From positions 1-23,391 of the forward strand of contig JACOWJ010000002.1 in assembly GCA_016176845.1 (NCBI GenBank): 23,391 nucleotides of DNA. Direction: 5' to 3'. A model generated the notes under the pieces. That model did no database searches. It saw nothing but the letters and a program-made list of their open reading frames with translations, and was not told where the DNA came from. This DNA comes from Nitrospinota bacterium (GTDB lineage: Bacteria > 2-12-FULL-45-22 > JACOWJ01). Of the stretch, positions 6,694 through 14,709 are shown one piece after another. Position 1 is the first letter of the stretch; every line of letters starts with the position of its first letter. The position numbers and the translations under genes were made by a program.

Positions 6694-7860
6694 ATGTCCA
6701 AGAAGCGCGGAAATAACGAGGGGAGCATCGTTAAGAGGAAAGATGGGTTGTGGATGGCTCAGGTTACCATCGGGCGAGACCCGGAGACCGGCAAGCCCAA
6801 ACGAGCTTATTTTTACGGCAAGACTCGGGCTGAGGCGGCCGACCAACTTACGAAAGCACTGAGTGATCTCTCTCGGGGATCATTTGTTGCCCCGCAGAAA
6901 GTCACATTGAGCCAATGGTTGGACATATGGCTCCAGGAGTACAAACAATCTGCAGTACGGCCACGCACATATGACAGCTACGAATTCCTGATTCACACCT
7001 ACATCAACCCGACCCTGGGTCATGTCCCACTCAAGGACCTTCGCCCAGAGCAGTTGCAACACCTTTACAACGAGAAACTCAAGGGCGGCCTCTCTGCCAG
7101 GACTGTCCGGCTCACCCATACAGTGCTGCATGGGGCTCTGGAGCAGGCCGTTAGAAACAACTTGGTAGTGCGCAATGTTACCGATGTAGCCTCTCCCCCC
7201 AAAGTGGTCAAGCGGGAGATCCAACCCATGACGGAAGGCCAGGTGGCCCAATTGCTGGCGGCTATCCGAGGCGATCGGCTGTTTCCGGCTATCTACTTGG
7301 GGCTGGCCACCGGGGTAAGATGTGGAGAGTTGTTGGCCCTCCGGTGACAGGATATCGACTTCCAGACGGGCCTGCTAAACGTCCGGCAGACCTTGATCCG
7401 GGTAAGGAACCGCGATGGCGGAGAGAGGAAACATAACCACGTCTTTGGCGAACCCAAGACGAAGGAATCCAGGCGCACCATCCCCATCCCCCAGGATGTA
7501 TTGGAGGCCCTCAGGCGCCACAAGGCCGGTCAGTCCCAAGAGAAACTCCTGCTGGGGCAGGCCTACCAGGACAAAGGGCTGGTCTTCTGCCAGGCCGATG
7601 GAAAGCCCATCAACCCCAGGAACTTCGCCAGGTCTTTTGACAGGATGCTCAAGAGAGCGGGACTCCCCCACTTCCGCATCCATGACCTCCGGCATACCAC
7701 GGCCACCCTCCTGTTAAAGCAGGGAGAGAACCCCAAGGTTGTCCAGACCATCTTGGGCCACAATCAGATTGCGATCACCCTGGACCTGTACAGCCACGTC
7801 TCTCTGGACTTAGAGATCAGGGCGATGGACAAGTTGAACACCATGCTCAAGAAAGGTTAA
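6694..7860 (+). pseudogene. Tyrosine recombinase (phage/ICE-type integrase) with in-frame TGA at a Trp position
   Basis: Ribosome site GGAGG precedes ATG 6694. One frame runs 388 codons to the stop at 7860, broken only by TGA at 7345-7347 (codon 218). Domains in order: AP2-like arm-binding domain (about residues 8-60), SAM-like core-binding domain (70-155) and catalytic domain. Catalytic residues are present on both sides of the stop: R209 in TGVRCGELL, the beta-hairpin Lys near 257, H330 and R333 in HDLRH, H356 in LGH and Y366 in DLYSHV. Homologues usually read LRW at this site, so TGG to TGA is the likely change. A full-length product needs readthrough; otherwise this is a recent pseudogene. 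It lies 92 bp from the 3' end of tRNA-Thr and points at it, as in elements integrated at tRNA genes. Confidence -1.
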
Positions 7861-7930
7861 AAGAGGAGGGGTACGGAGTTGGGTTGCTGTAAGGTTGCTG
7901 TAGTAGTGGGTTAGGGTATAACTCCTCATC

Positions 7931-7951
7931 CCTGGGAAGGCTTGCCTTTCC

Positions 7952-7954
<3 letters not shown>
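7931..7954 (-). terminator. Hairpin directly after tRNA-Thr
   Basis: On the minus strand CCAGGAAAGGC, AA and GCCTTCCCAGG form an imperfect hairpin that begins at the encoded CCA of the tRNA. There is no T-run, so it may serve as a tRNA processing signal or part of an attachment region rather than a classical terminator. Confidence -1.
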
Positions 7955-8026
<72 letters not shown>

Positions 8027-8083
8027 TTGGGTAGTGGTCTGAACGATTCTCCTGGTAATTACTCCCGCTCCTTATTACGGAAA

Positions 8084-8151
8084 AGTTTAGCGGAACGAGG
8101 GATTTCAGTCAAGTGATTTTTGCGGCTTTTACCGTGAAAATGCCTGGGTCT
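8084..8151 (+). repeat. Dispersed intergenic repeat: partial relative of the 82-bp repeat and of 19,974-20,020
   Basis: TTTTACCGTGAAAATGCC at 8127-8144, continuing TGGGTCT, is the reverse complement of the right end of the two 82-bp repeats near 21 kb (24 of 25 bases over 8127-8151). The neighbouring AGTTTAGCGGAAC and AGTCAAG (8084-8112) recur at 19,974-20,003. This 202-bp gap between tRNA and the synthase gene holds no gene. Confidence -1.
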
Positions 8152-8228
8152 TTCTTAAGGACCTTTTCATCTGCGGGGGCGAGCAACCCTGGTTGGTCAT
8201 GATCGTTTGCCGGGAGCGATGTAAAGGA

Positions 8229-9344
8229 TCAGAGATCCCGATTCAGCATAGAATCGGCCCAGAGGGCCAAAAGATCTTTATAGTGCGAAGGAGGCAAGGG
8301 CTGCAGGAGCTCCAGGGCCTCTTCCAGATAAGAGCGAGCCAGAGAGCGGACATCGTTAAGGGCTCCCGTTTCCCGGAAATAGTTAACGACCTCCTCCAAT
8401 TCGGCGGGCGTGGCCTGGCGACTTCCAAAGATCCGCTCGAACTGCCTCTTTCCTGCCCCGTCCAGTCGATGGAAGGTATGGTAGGCGATTAAAGTCTTCT
8501 TTCCTTCCAGGATGTCTGAGCCCACCGGTTTGCCCAGCTTGGACGGGTCGCCGATCGCCCCCAACAGGTCGTCCTGCAATTGGAAGGCAATGCCGCATTT
8601 GCCGGCGAAGGAGGCAAGGGCGCGCACCCGTTTGTTTTCAGGCTCCGGTCGGTTCAGACCAATCAATGCCCCGGCAAGACCACAGAACCCCAAGAGATTG
8701 CCGGTCTTCTTCCACAGCATGTCCAGGATCCTCTCGGGATCCAGCTGTTGGAAAGGCACGGCAGCGAACTGGAAGTCCAGAGTCTCTCCCTCCAGCAGGG
8801 TGGAGATCACTCGAGTCTCCAACTCCCGGATTAGATAGAGCACCACCTCCGAATCGACCCCAAGGTTTCGGTGCAGCTCCGTTAAGAAGGCCAGGGCCCA
8901 GCTATGTTGGAGATCGCCTGCCAGAATGGCGATGGATAATCCGTAATGGCGGGCCTCTTCTTCGGGGTAGCTTAACTCCTGAACGGCCCGTCGATAGAAA
9001 TCGTGGTGGACGGTCGGACCGTTCCTCCGCAGGTCATCCCGGTCGATGATGTCGTCGTGTACCAGCGTCCACAAGTGGTAAAGCTCCACCGCTGCCGCCG
9101 CAGGCAGGGCCCTTTCCTCTTCTCCTCCAACAGCCCCGCAGGAGAGCAACAGCACCATTGCCCTCAGGGACTTGCCTCCCCGCCGAACGTAACTGAGTGT
9201 CGCCTCCTGTAAATGAGGCGGCCGGAAACGCTGAAGATACTCCCCCTCCTGAATGTATCTCCGGACCCTGCGGCTCCGCTCCGCCCGCTCCATCTCGAAC
9301 CGCTCCCTCCCCATGAGGGTCCCGCTTTCATTGGTCATTGGCAT
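8229..9344 (-). CDS. Trans-polyprenyl diphosphate synthase (IspA/GGPP-synthase family)
   Basis: It condenses allylic diphosphates with isopentenyl diphosphate to make FPP, GGPP or longer chains. Seen: GGKSLRAM (residues 56-63), first Asp-rich motif DDIID (97-101) with DLRR after it, and the KKT-type lysine region. The second motif QLQDDLLG (255-262) has Gly where DDxxD usually has its last Asp; this variant occurs in some functional synthases. A bulky Trp sits five residues before the first motif, suggesting a short or medium product. The 371-residue length is longer than classical IspA. The start at 9344 overlaps the end of xseB by 17 bp; ATG 9338 has better spacing from AAAAGGA. It is the last gene of folD-like/xseA/xseB/synthase. 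The dxs gene that often follows ispA is absent; tRNA-Thr and the island come next. Confidence -1.
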   Translation of the reverse strand: MPMTNESGTLMGRERFEMERAERSRRVRRYIQEGEYLQRFRPPHLQEATLSYVRRGGKSLRAMVLLLSCGAVGGEEERALPAAAAVELYHLWTLVHDDIIDRDDLRRNGPTVHHDFYRRAVQELSYPEEEARHYGLSIAILAGDLQHSWALAFLTELHRNLGVDSEVVLYLIRELETRVISTLLEGETLDFQFAAVPFQQLDPERILDMLWKKTGNLLGFCGLAGALIGLNRPEPENKRVRALASFAGKCGIAFQLQDDLLGAIGDPSKLGKPVGSDILEGKKTLIAYHTFHRLDGAGKRQFERIFGSRQATPAELEEVVNYFRETGALNDVRSLARSYLEEALELLQPLPPSHYKDLLALWADSMLNRDL

Positions 9345-9600
9345 TCCTTTTCGCGTTTTCCAACTCAGGCAGCTGTCTCTCGAAGTCCCAGGGCTGGGCT
9401 TCCCATTCCCCCTCCGGGTTGCGCAGCAAGATCTCCACCTTTTTCTCCGACTCCTCCAGCTTTCTTAAACACCAACGGGAAAGCCCGATGCCCTCCTCGA
9501 AAATCTGAAGGGATTCCTCCAGGGAGAGATCTCCCGCCTCTAATCTCCTGACCACCTCTTCCAACCGGGCCATCGCTTCCTCAAACCTGAGCTCCGTCAT
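9328..9600 (-). CDS. xseB: Exodeoxyribonuclease VII small subunit
   Basis: This small helical subunit binds XseA to form exonuclease VII, which degrades single-stranded DNA. The sequence LRFEEAMARLEEVVRRLEAG followed by LSLEESLQIFEEGIGL is the characteristic XseB helical pair. I choose ATG 9600 (90 aa) because GGGGGGAACC sits directly upstream and the family starts here; an in-frame ATG at 9645 gives 105 aa. The gene overlaps the polyprenyl synthase and lies 200 bp after xseA, unusually far for this pair because a repeat-containing spacer separates them. Confidence -1.
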   Translation of the reverse strand: MTELRFEEAMARLEEVVRRLEAGDLSLEESLQIFEEGIGLSRWCLRKLEESEKKVEILLRNPEGEWEAQPWDFERQLPELENAKRNANDQ

Positions 9601-9801
9601 GGTTCCCCCCATCTTGCGCCTGACTACCCTGCTCGGTTCCTGCACAGCCGGGAGGCCAGTTTCACTTCCCGGCCGATTTCGCTTTAGGGACTCAAAAATA
9701 ATTAAACATCCCGGATAACGGTTGTAGGGGCGACCCGGCGGGTCGCCCCTACGCTGGCCTCTGCAGGCGCTGTCTGGTACAGTTTAATTTTACAGGGTCC
9801 C
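9601..9801. repeat. Spacer between xseA and xseB with 29-bp perfect palindrome
   Basis: At 9724-9752 the palindrome GTAGGGGCGACCC, GGC, GGGTCGCCCCTAC has 13-bp perfect arms. Copies of this GGGGCGACC type are common intergenic repeats in many environmental bacterial genomes. It lies inside the xseA-xseB operon, so it would be transcribed and could act as an RNA hairpin. The rest of the gap holds nothing recognised. Confidence -1.
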
Positions 9802-11139
9802 TTAGATCTTTGAGCCCTTCTCTTCCACCCGGCAGCGGATCTCTCCCCGATGGAGGATGACCTCCACCTGCTCTCCGACCTCGACCTGATCGACATCCTT
9901 CACGACCGCGCCTGAGGGGAGCTTCCGGCAAATACTATATCCCCTCTCCAGACTGGCCAGAGGGCTAAGGGCGTTGAGCCGCGCCAGGAGTGACTCCAGC
10001 TCCTTCCTCCGGGCAATCAAGTCCTGTCGGAGGGCCCTCTCCTGGCGGGATATCAGCTCGTCCAGCCGCTGCTGGTAGGACCGGACCGCTTCCTGGGGAA
10101 GAGAGAGGCCCCGCCGTTGAACCAGTTGCTGGAGTTGATGGCGGATATGACCCAGGATAGACCGGATCTGTTGGGAGAGCAGGATCTGGAGGGATTGCAG
10201 CCGGGCGAAAAGCTCTTCCTTATTCTGGACCACCAGCTCTGCTGCCGCCGATGGGGTGGGGGCCCGCAGGTCGGCCACCAGATCGGCGAGGGTGAAATCG
10301 ATCTCGTGGCCTACGGCGGAGATCACGGGGATGGAGGAGGCAAAGATCGCCCGGGCCACCACCTCCTCGTTAAAGGCCCACAGATCCTCGGTCGATCCCC
10401 CTCCCCGGCCCACGATCAGGGCATCGATGTCAGAGAAGAGGTTCAGTGCCCGGATCCCTTCGGCGATCTCTTGGGCGGCCCCATCCCCCTGAACCCGGAC
10501 GGGATAGAGGAGGACGCTGACGTTGGCGAAGCGCCGGTGAATCACCTGCAGGATATCCCGGATCGCCGCTCCTGTGGGGGAAGTCACGATCCCGATCTTC
10601 TGGGGCAGAAGAGGAAGGGCCCTTTTACGCTGGCTGTCAAAAATCCCCTCGGCTGCCAACCGCACCTTCAGCTGCTCCAGGGCCAGCTGCATGGCCCCAA
10701 TCCCTTTAGGCTCCAGGTGCTCCACGATGATCTGATACTCACCCCGCGGTTCGTAAACCGACAGGCGCCCCCGAAGGATCACCTCGAGTCCATCCTCCAG
10801 CTCGAACTTCAGCCCTCGTTGTTGGGATTTGAAGAGCACGGACCGAATCTGGCTTTGTCTGTCCTTTAAGGTAAAATAGAGATGACCGGAGGAAGGCCGT
10901 CGCAAGCTGGAGATCTCTCCCTCCACCCAGACCTCCGGGAGCTCCCCCTCCAAAATCAGCTTGATCTGTTGGGTGAGCTCGCTCACCGTGTAAACGGTCT
11001 GCCTGGCCCAAGGGAGAAAATCCCCCCACGGGGTTGTTAGCGCAGGGATGTCGGGGTCTTTCGGTGGCCCATTTTCATTCCAGGGGGCCGCCGACTCTGC
11101 CTGGCCATGTCGTTTTGGTCCTATCTCCCTCTCCTCCAT
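9802..11139 (-). CDS. xseA: Exodeoxyribonuclease VII large subunit
   Basis: This is the catalytic subunit of exonuclease VII, acting on single-stranded DNA in repair. The N-terminal OB fold is clear (VYTVSELTQQIKLILEGELP, then WVEGEISSLRRPSSGHLYF). The nuclease core has KIGIVTSPTGAAIRDI, VGRGGGSTEDLWAFNEE and AVGHEIDFTLADLVADLRAPTPSAAAE, all family signatures. A long helical region and the C-terminal RGYSI segment follow. It has 445 residues, close to the family norm. The first 45 residues form a Pro/charged extension before the OB fold, so a later start is possible; the ATG at 11139 follows GGAGAT and overlaps the folD-like stop by 19 bp, indicating coupling. Confidence -1.
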   Translation of the reverse strand: MEEREIGPKRHGQAESAAPWNENGPPKDPDIPALTTPWGDFLPWARQTVYTVSELTQQIKLILEGELPEVWVEGEISSLRRPSSGHLYFTLKDRQSQIRSVLFKSQQRGLKFELEDGLEVILRGRLSVYEPRGEYQIIVEHLEPKGIGAMQLALEQLKVRLAAEGIFDSQRKRALPLLPQKIGIVTSPTGAAIRDILQVIHRRFANVSVLLYPVRVQGDGAAQEIAEGIRALNLFSDIDALIVGRGGGSTEDLWAFNEEVVARAIFASSIPVISAVGHEIDFTLADLVADLRAPTPSAAAELVVQNKEELFARLQSLQILLSQQIRSILGHIRHQLQQLVQRRGLSLPQEAVRSYQQRLDELISRQERALRQDLIARRKELESLLARLNALSPLASLERGYSICRKLPSGAVVKDVDQVEVGEQVEVILHRGEIRCRVEEKGSKI

Positions 11140-12005
11140 ATCTCCTCCACGTCGACCTCCAGCCCCAGCACTTGCCGGCGATAGGCCATCACGGTATTCT
11201 TCAAGAGCATGGAGACGATCAATGGGCCGACTCCTCCCGGCACAGGGGCCAGCAGGGCAGCAACCTGGGAGGCCGACGAGGACTCCACGTCTCCGATGAG
11301 GCGACCTTGCCGTGCGTTAAAGCCCAGGTCAATGATCAGGCTCCCCGGCCGGACCATCTCCCCGGTAATCGACTGAGGACGATAGAGGTCCGTGATGAGG
11401 ATCTCGGCCTTTTTCAAGAGGTCCACCACCCCGTCATCCCACTGGGAAGCCACGGAGACGGTGGCAAATCGGTTGACCAGGAGCATCGCCAGGGGCCTGG
11501 CGAAGCCCTCAGCCCGGCCCAGGATGAGGGCCCGCTTCCCCATCAGCTCCACGCGGTTTCTCTCAAAAATCTCCAGGATGGCGGAAAGGGTCACGGGGAC
11601 CAGCGCGGCCGTACCGGCCAGCAGCTCGCCGATGTTCAAGGGATGGAGGCCGTCCACGTCCTTTCGGGGATCTAAGGCCTGAAAAATGGCCGTCGCCTCC
11701 AGGTGGGCCGGGAGGGGAAGCTGAATGAGGATTCCGTGGACCAGTGGGCTGGTGTTCAGCTTCTGCATCAACCCGATGACCTCTTCCTGAGAAGTGGCGC
11801 AGGGCAGGCAAAGGGCAAAGAGGGTGATGCCCACCCGATTGCACGCGACCTGCTGCCGGCGGAAAAAGACCTGTCTCGGGAAATCCTCGCCCACAGAGAT
11901 CATGGCCAGCCCGGGCATAATCCCGGTCTGCCCCTTCAAGGCAGCCACCTCCTCCTGCAGTTCCTCCTGGATCCGCTCCGCCATCGCCCTTCCGTCGACC
12001 ACCAT
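11121..12005 (-). CDS. FolD-like methylenetetrahydrofolate dehydrogenase/cyclohydrolase homologue lacking catalytic Tyr and Lys
   Basis: A protein of 294 residues from ATG 12005. FolD normally oxidises 5,10-methylene-THF to methenyl-THF and hydrolyses that to 10-formyl-THF. The fold is clear: [41 protein letters not shown] and PVPGGVGPL. However, the active-site YxxxK segment reads FFRRQ, so the Tyr is F47 and the Lys is Q51. The usual Ser/Ala before it is Arg. The NADP loop GRSxxVGxP reads GRAEGFARP, the CHSR strand reads ASQW, and AVGKP reads DLYRP. The Gln of QLPLP and Asp of DVDG remain. Cyclohydrolase activity is unlikely; dehydrogenase or a non-enzymatic role is open. It heads the xseA operon. 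Confidence -1.
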   Translation of the reverse strand: MVVDGRAMAERIQEELQEEVAALKGQTGIMPGLAMISVGEDFPRQVFFRRQQVACNRVGITLFALCLPCATSQEEVIGLMQKLNTSPLVHGILIQLPLPAHLEATAIFQALDPRKDVDGLHPLNIGELLAGTAALVPVTLSAILEIFERNRVELMGKRALILGRAEGFARPLAMLLVNRFATVSVASQWDDGVVDLLKKAEILITDLYRPQSITGEMVRPGSLIIDLGFNARQGRLIGDVESSSASQVAALLAPVPGGVGPLIVSMLLKNTVMAYRRQVLGLEVDVEEIWRRGR

Positions 12006-12030
12006 GACCTCCACCTGTCCAATTTTACTT

Positions 12031-12059
12031 TTGCTTTGCCGTCTTCCCCTTCGTATAAT
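12031..12059 (+). promoter_or_regulatory. Promoter of the NUDIX gene, overlapping a divergent promoter
   Basis: TTGCTT (12031-12036), 17-bp spacer, TATAAT (12054-12059). The gene's ATG is 62 bp downstream. Confidence -1.
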
Positions 12060-12083
12060 GACTAATATGGGAATTATGGTCAA
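12055..12083 (-). promoter_or_regulatory. Promoter of the folD-like/xseA/xseB/synthase operon
   Basis: On the minus strand TTGACC (12083-12078), 17-bp spacer, CATTAT (12060-12055). Its -10 lies on the same bases as the -10 of the plus-strand promoter, so the two polymerases should exclude each other. Confidence -1.
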
Positions 12084-12120
12084 AGGTCGAGAAGAAAGGC
12101 CAAAAGACCGGAGGAGGATC

Positions 12121-12570
12121 ATGGCTCAGCCTGTTCACTGCCCGCAGTGTGGCTACCCGATCAAGAAGTTCCTCAACCCCACGCCCACGGTGGATATCCT
12201 CATCGAATGCGAAACAGGCCGGGGTGAAAGGGGAATCGTGCTCATCTATCGGAAGAATCCCCCGGTGGCCTGGGCCATCCCCGGAGGTTTCGTGGACTAT
12301 GGAGAGTCCCTGGAAGAGGCGGCTGTACGGGAGGCCCGAGAAGAGACCTCGCTGGAAGTCACCCTGGTGCGGCAATTCCACGCCTATTCCGATCCGAAAA
12401 GGGACCCCCGGCAGCATAACATCACCACCGTTTACCTGGCCACGGCCCATGGGGAGCCGAAAGCCGGCGACGATGCTCAGAAGGCAGGGCTCTTCACACG
12501 GGAAAACTTGCCCGAGCTGGCCTTCGATCACCGCCAGATCCTCGAAGATTACTTTGAAAACCGCTATTAG
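12121..12570 (+). CDS. NUDIX hydrolase with N-terminal zinc-ribbon knuckle
   Basis: A protein of 149 residues; ATG 12121 follows AGGAGGATC, a strong ribosome site, so the longer upstream frame is discarded. The N-terminus has a CPQCG knuckle, as in NUDIX proteins of the ADP-ribose/NADH pyrophosphatase-like group. The Nudix box [20 protein letters not shown] plus ET follows IPGG and matches Gx5Ex7REUxEE. The substrate is not determinable; ADP-ribose or oxidised nucleotides are common for relatives. It is divergent from the folD-like operon and ends before a terminator at 12638. Confidence -1.
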   Translation: MAQPVHCPQCGYPIKKFLNPTPTVDILIECETGRGERGIVLIYRKNPPVAWAIPGGFVDYGESLEEAAVREAREETSLEVTLVRQFHAYSDPKRDPRQHNITTVYLATAHGEPKAGDDAQKAGLFTRENLPELAFDHRQILEDYFENRY

Positions 12571-12637
12571 CGCCCGCGACGCCCCTTCGGGGCGAATTGA
12601 AAATTGAAGATTGAAAATTGGAAATTTTAAATTTAAA

Positions 12638-12657
12638 GAAGCAGGAGCTTCCTTTTT
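12638..12657 (+). terminator. Rho-independent terminator after the NUDIX gene
   Basis: GAAGC, AGGA loop, GCTTC, then CTTTTT: a short stem followed by a T-run, 68 bp past the stop codon. Confidence -1.
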
Positions 12658-12675
12658 CAGCTTTGGGCCACGAAC

Positions 12676-12870
12676 TATGAGCTAATTTAATCGTCAAGGA
12701 ATTTCCATTTTAAGATTCCTCAGTCCCCTTCGCTTCGCTCAGGGCTTCGGCTCACATCGCTCCTTCGGAATGACAGCTTCTACGTTTGTCATTCCGAGCA
12801 AAGCGAGGAATCTAAGTTCGCACTTTCCATTTTCCATTTTCCATTTTGCATTTTGCAATGGCGAAGCCTT
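12676..12870. repeat. Intergenic repeat cluster: dispersed copy, nested inverted repeat and CATTTTC tandem repeats
   Basis: The segment GCTAATTTAATCG plus AAGGAATTTCCATTTTAAG (12681-12714) recurs with changes at 22361 and 22569. Then AGATTCCTC (12713-12721) pairs with GAGGAATCT (12805-12813), and CGGAATGACA (12766-12775) pairs with TGTCATTCCG (12787-12796), giving a nested hairpin. CCATTTT is then repeated in tandem (12827-12847), followed by GCATTTTGCA. No gene is present between the NUDIX gene and the desulfurase end. Confidence -1.
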
Positions 12871-12875
12871 CGTGT

Positions 12876-14036
12876 CTATCCCTTCCATAGCGGAGACATC
12901 TTCCGCAGCCGATCGACAATCCGGGGCAGCACCTCCAGGGTGTAATCGATCTCTTCCACGGTATTGAACCGGCCCAGGCTGAACCTCAAAGAGCTGCGGC
13001 AGATCTCCTCGGGGATACCCATCGCCAGCAGGACATGGGAGGGATTGATCGATCCCGAGGCACAGGCCGAACCCGTGGAGACGGCGATCCCCTCCAGGTC
13101 CAGGTTGATCATCAGGGACTCTCCCTCAATGGCCCAGAAGCTGCAGTTCAGCGTATTGGGCAGTCGCTTCGTGGGATGGCCGTTGAGCTTGACCTGCCGG
13201 ATCTTCTCCTGGATCCCCTGTTCGAGCCGATCCCGGAGGGCTGCCAACCGCTGGACCTCCTCGGGAAGGCCTTGGGCCGCTAACCCGCAGGCCCTGCCCA
13301 ACCCCGCGATCCCGGCAGCGTTCTCCGTGCCTGCCCGCCAGCCACGCTCATGATGTCCCCCATGGAGCAAGGGATGGAGCTTGGTCCCCTTCTTCAAGTA
13401 CAGCGCCCCCACCCCCTTGGGACCATGAATCTTGTGGGCCGAGAGGGAGAGGAGATTGGCCCCCAGCTCCTTGACCTGGAATGGAACCTTGCCCATGCTC
13501 TGAACCGCGTCGGTATGGAAGCAAATCCCTCTTTCCTGGGCGATCTTTCCGATCTCTCGGATGGGCTGGAGGGACCCAGTCTCGTTGTTGGCGTGCATGA
13601 TGGTGATCAGGATGGTCCCTCGGTCAATGGCTTTCCCGACATCCTCCGGATCCACCAGGCCCTGGCCGTTTACCGGCAGATAGGTCACCCGGAAGCCACG
13701 TTCCTCCAGGTATTGGCAGGAGTTGAGGACTGCCGGGTGCTCGATGGTCGAGGTGATGATATGCCGGCCGTATTCCTGGCAGGCGTAAGCCACCCCTTTG
13801 ATGGCGAAGTTGTCCGCCTCCGTGCCGCCACTGGTAAAGATCACCTCGCCAGGCTCCGCCCCTAAGAGCTTCGCCACCTCCTCTCGGGCCTCGTCGATCG
13901 CCACCCGCACTCCCCGACCGAAGGCGTGAATGCTGGAAGGGTTCCCAAACTCCTCCCGGTAGAAGGGAAGCATTGCCTCCAGCACCTCAGGGGCTAAAGC
14001 CGTAGTCGCGTTATTATCTAAGTAGACCTTTTTCAC
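12876..14036 (-). CDS. Cysteine desulfurase, NifS/IscS group
   Basis: A PLP enzyme that takes sulfur from cysteine for Fe-S clusters and thio-modifications. It has 386 residues. Visible: N-terminal YLDNNATT, TSGGTEADN, H100 stacking on PLP, HANNETG, the Schiff-base lysine K202 in SAHKIHGPKG, RAGTEN, and the catalytic Cys C325 in STGSACASGS, a long active-site loop typical of group I. Initiation is GTG at 14036, with GAGG and AAGGAGG upstream. No iscU or nif gene follows in the window. The 3' side is a repeat cluster, and a MITE-like element lies 48 bp upstream of the start codon. Confidence -1.
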   Translation of the reverse strand: MKKVYLDNNATTALAPEVLEAMLPFYREEFGNPSSIHAFGRGVRVAIDEAREEVAKLLGAEPGEVIFTSGGTEADNFAIKGVAYACQEYGRHIITSTIEHPAVLNSCQYLEERGFRVTYLPVNGQGLVDPEDVGKAIDRGTILITIMHANNETGSLQPIREIGKIAQERGICFHTDAVQSMGKVPFQVKELGANLLSLSAHKIHGPKGVGALYLKKGTKLHPLLHGGHHERGWRAGTENAAGIAGLGRACGLAAQGLPEEVQRLAALRDRLEQGIQEKIRQVKLNGHPTKRLPNTLNCSFWAIEGESLMINLDLEGIAVSTGSACASGSINPSHVLLAMGIPEEICRSSLRFSLGRFNTVEEIDYTLEVLPRIVDRLRKMSPLWKG

Positions 14037-14083
14037 GGAATTCCTCAGCCTCCTTTCCGCATCTCAGGCGCTTTGCGTTATCT

Positions 14084-14319
14084 AGTGTCTGAACGAAAAC
14101 CCCTTTTTTTGTCATTTCGACCAAAGGGAGAAATCTTGAGCTGTCTATTTTCCAATAATCATCCATGCCCATTAGGACACCCAAGCGTATGAAAATGGCC
14201 TGTGAGGCTCCCTCTCCCTTCGGGGGAGAGGGTTGGGGTGAGGGGCTATTTTCGTATCAAGATTTCTCGTCGCTGCGCTCCTCGAAATGACATCTTTACC
14301 TGGTTTTCGTTCAGACACT
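14084..14319. mobile_element. 236-bp MITE-like element with 18-bp perfect inverted ends and ATCT target duplication
   Basis: Ends AGTGTCTGAACGAAAACC (14084-14101) and GGTTTTCGTTCAGACACT (14302-14319) are perfect inverted repeats. ATCT flanks both sides (14080-14083 and 14320-14323). Inside, GTCATTTCGA..GAGAAATCTTGA near the left and TCAAGATTTCTC..TCGAAATGAC near the right form a second nested inverted repeat. The centre carries the common CCCTCTCCC TTCGGG GGGAGAGGG hairpin. There is no ORF, so it would need a transposase supplied elsewhere. One end-like copy recurs at 22395. Confidence -1.
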
Positions 14320-14342
14320 ATCTATGTCTTATATCCCTAATC

Positions 14343-14576
14343 CTATCAAAACAGGAGCGCTCCATCCGCTAAAACCTGCTGAGCAAAGTAGGCCGGGGCA
14401 GACCGCAAGTCAAGAAAAGCGAATTCGTCGCTGCATAGGGTATCCGCAATGGCGTAGTAAAGCCTTGTTTCGGTCAACCTTGCCCTCCGGCCAGGGGCAC
14501 CCCTGAAGAGGGCCGCCGATGAATCGCCTTGAACCCTGACAAGCCGTGGCGTGATGTGTTTTCTATTATGCCACAA
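14343..14576 (-). pseudogene. Remnant of an MNT-type nucleotidyltransferase (C-terminal part)
   Basis: The minus-strand frame ends with FAFLDLRSAPAYFAQQVLAD and GALLF. This matches the usual end of minimal nucleotidyltransferases (DLVDL.RAPP...VL..G.LLY). Preceding ALFRGAPGRRARLTETRLYY also fits the part after the catalytic strand. The GSxxxG..SDxD catalytic motif is absent, so the N-terminal half is lost or unrecognisable. The insertion 14084-14319 lies just downstream. The 76-aa frame starting at 14576 is probably not a real protein. Confidence -1.
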
Positions 14577-14653
14577 CGGGGCCCGGGGGTCAAATGAAGA
14601 TGGGGGAGATCAGGGGGAAGATGGGTTGACTTTCCTTTTTTCCCCTTCAAGAG

Positions 14654-14682
14654 TTGACAATTATGCTTCTTATGTTTACAAT
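14654..14682 (+). promoter_or_regulatory. Strong promoter of the PIN-like/UPF0175-like pair
   Basis: TTGACA (14654-14659), 17-bp spacer and TACAAT (14677-14682). Transcription would start near 14689, leaving about a 20-nt leader before ATG 14710. Confidence -1.
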
Positions 14683-14709
14683 AAAATCATGAAGAAGCAA
14701 GAGGGAGTC

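Noticed and set aside
7345-7347. Genome-wide recoding of TGA as Trp
   Set aside because: Other intact genes in the window end on TGA (for example the acyltransferase at 21004-21006 and the coiled-coil gene), so TGA is an ordinary stop here.
1-7860. Distal attachment site (copy of the tRNA-Thr 3' end)
   Set aside because: No second copy of the T-arm/acceptor sequence was seen by eye left of the integrase; it may be outside the window.
12827-12860. CRISPR-like repeats in the CATTTTC tract
   Set aside because: The units are 7-8 bp direct tandem repeats without spacers and there are no cas genes.
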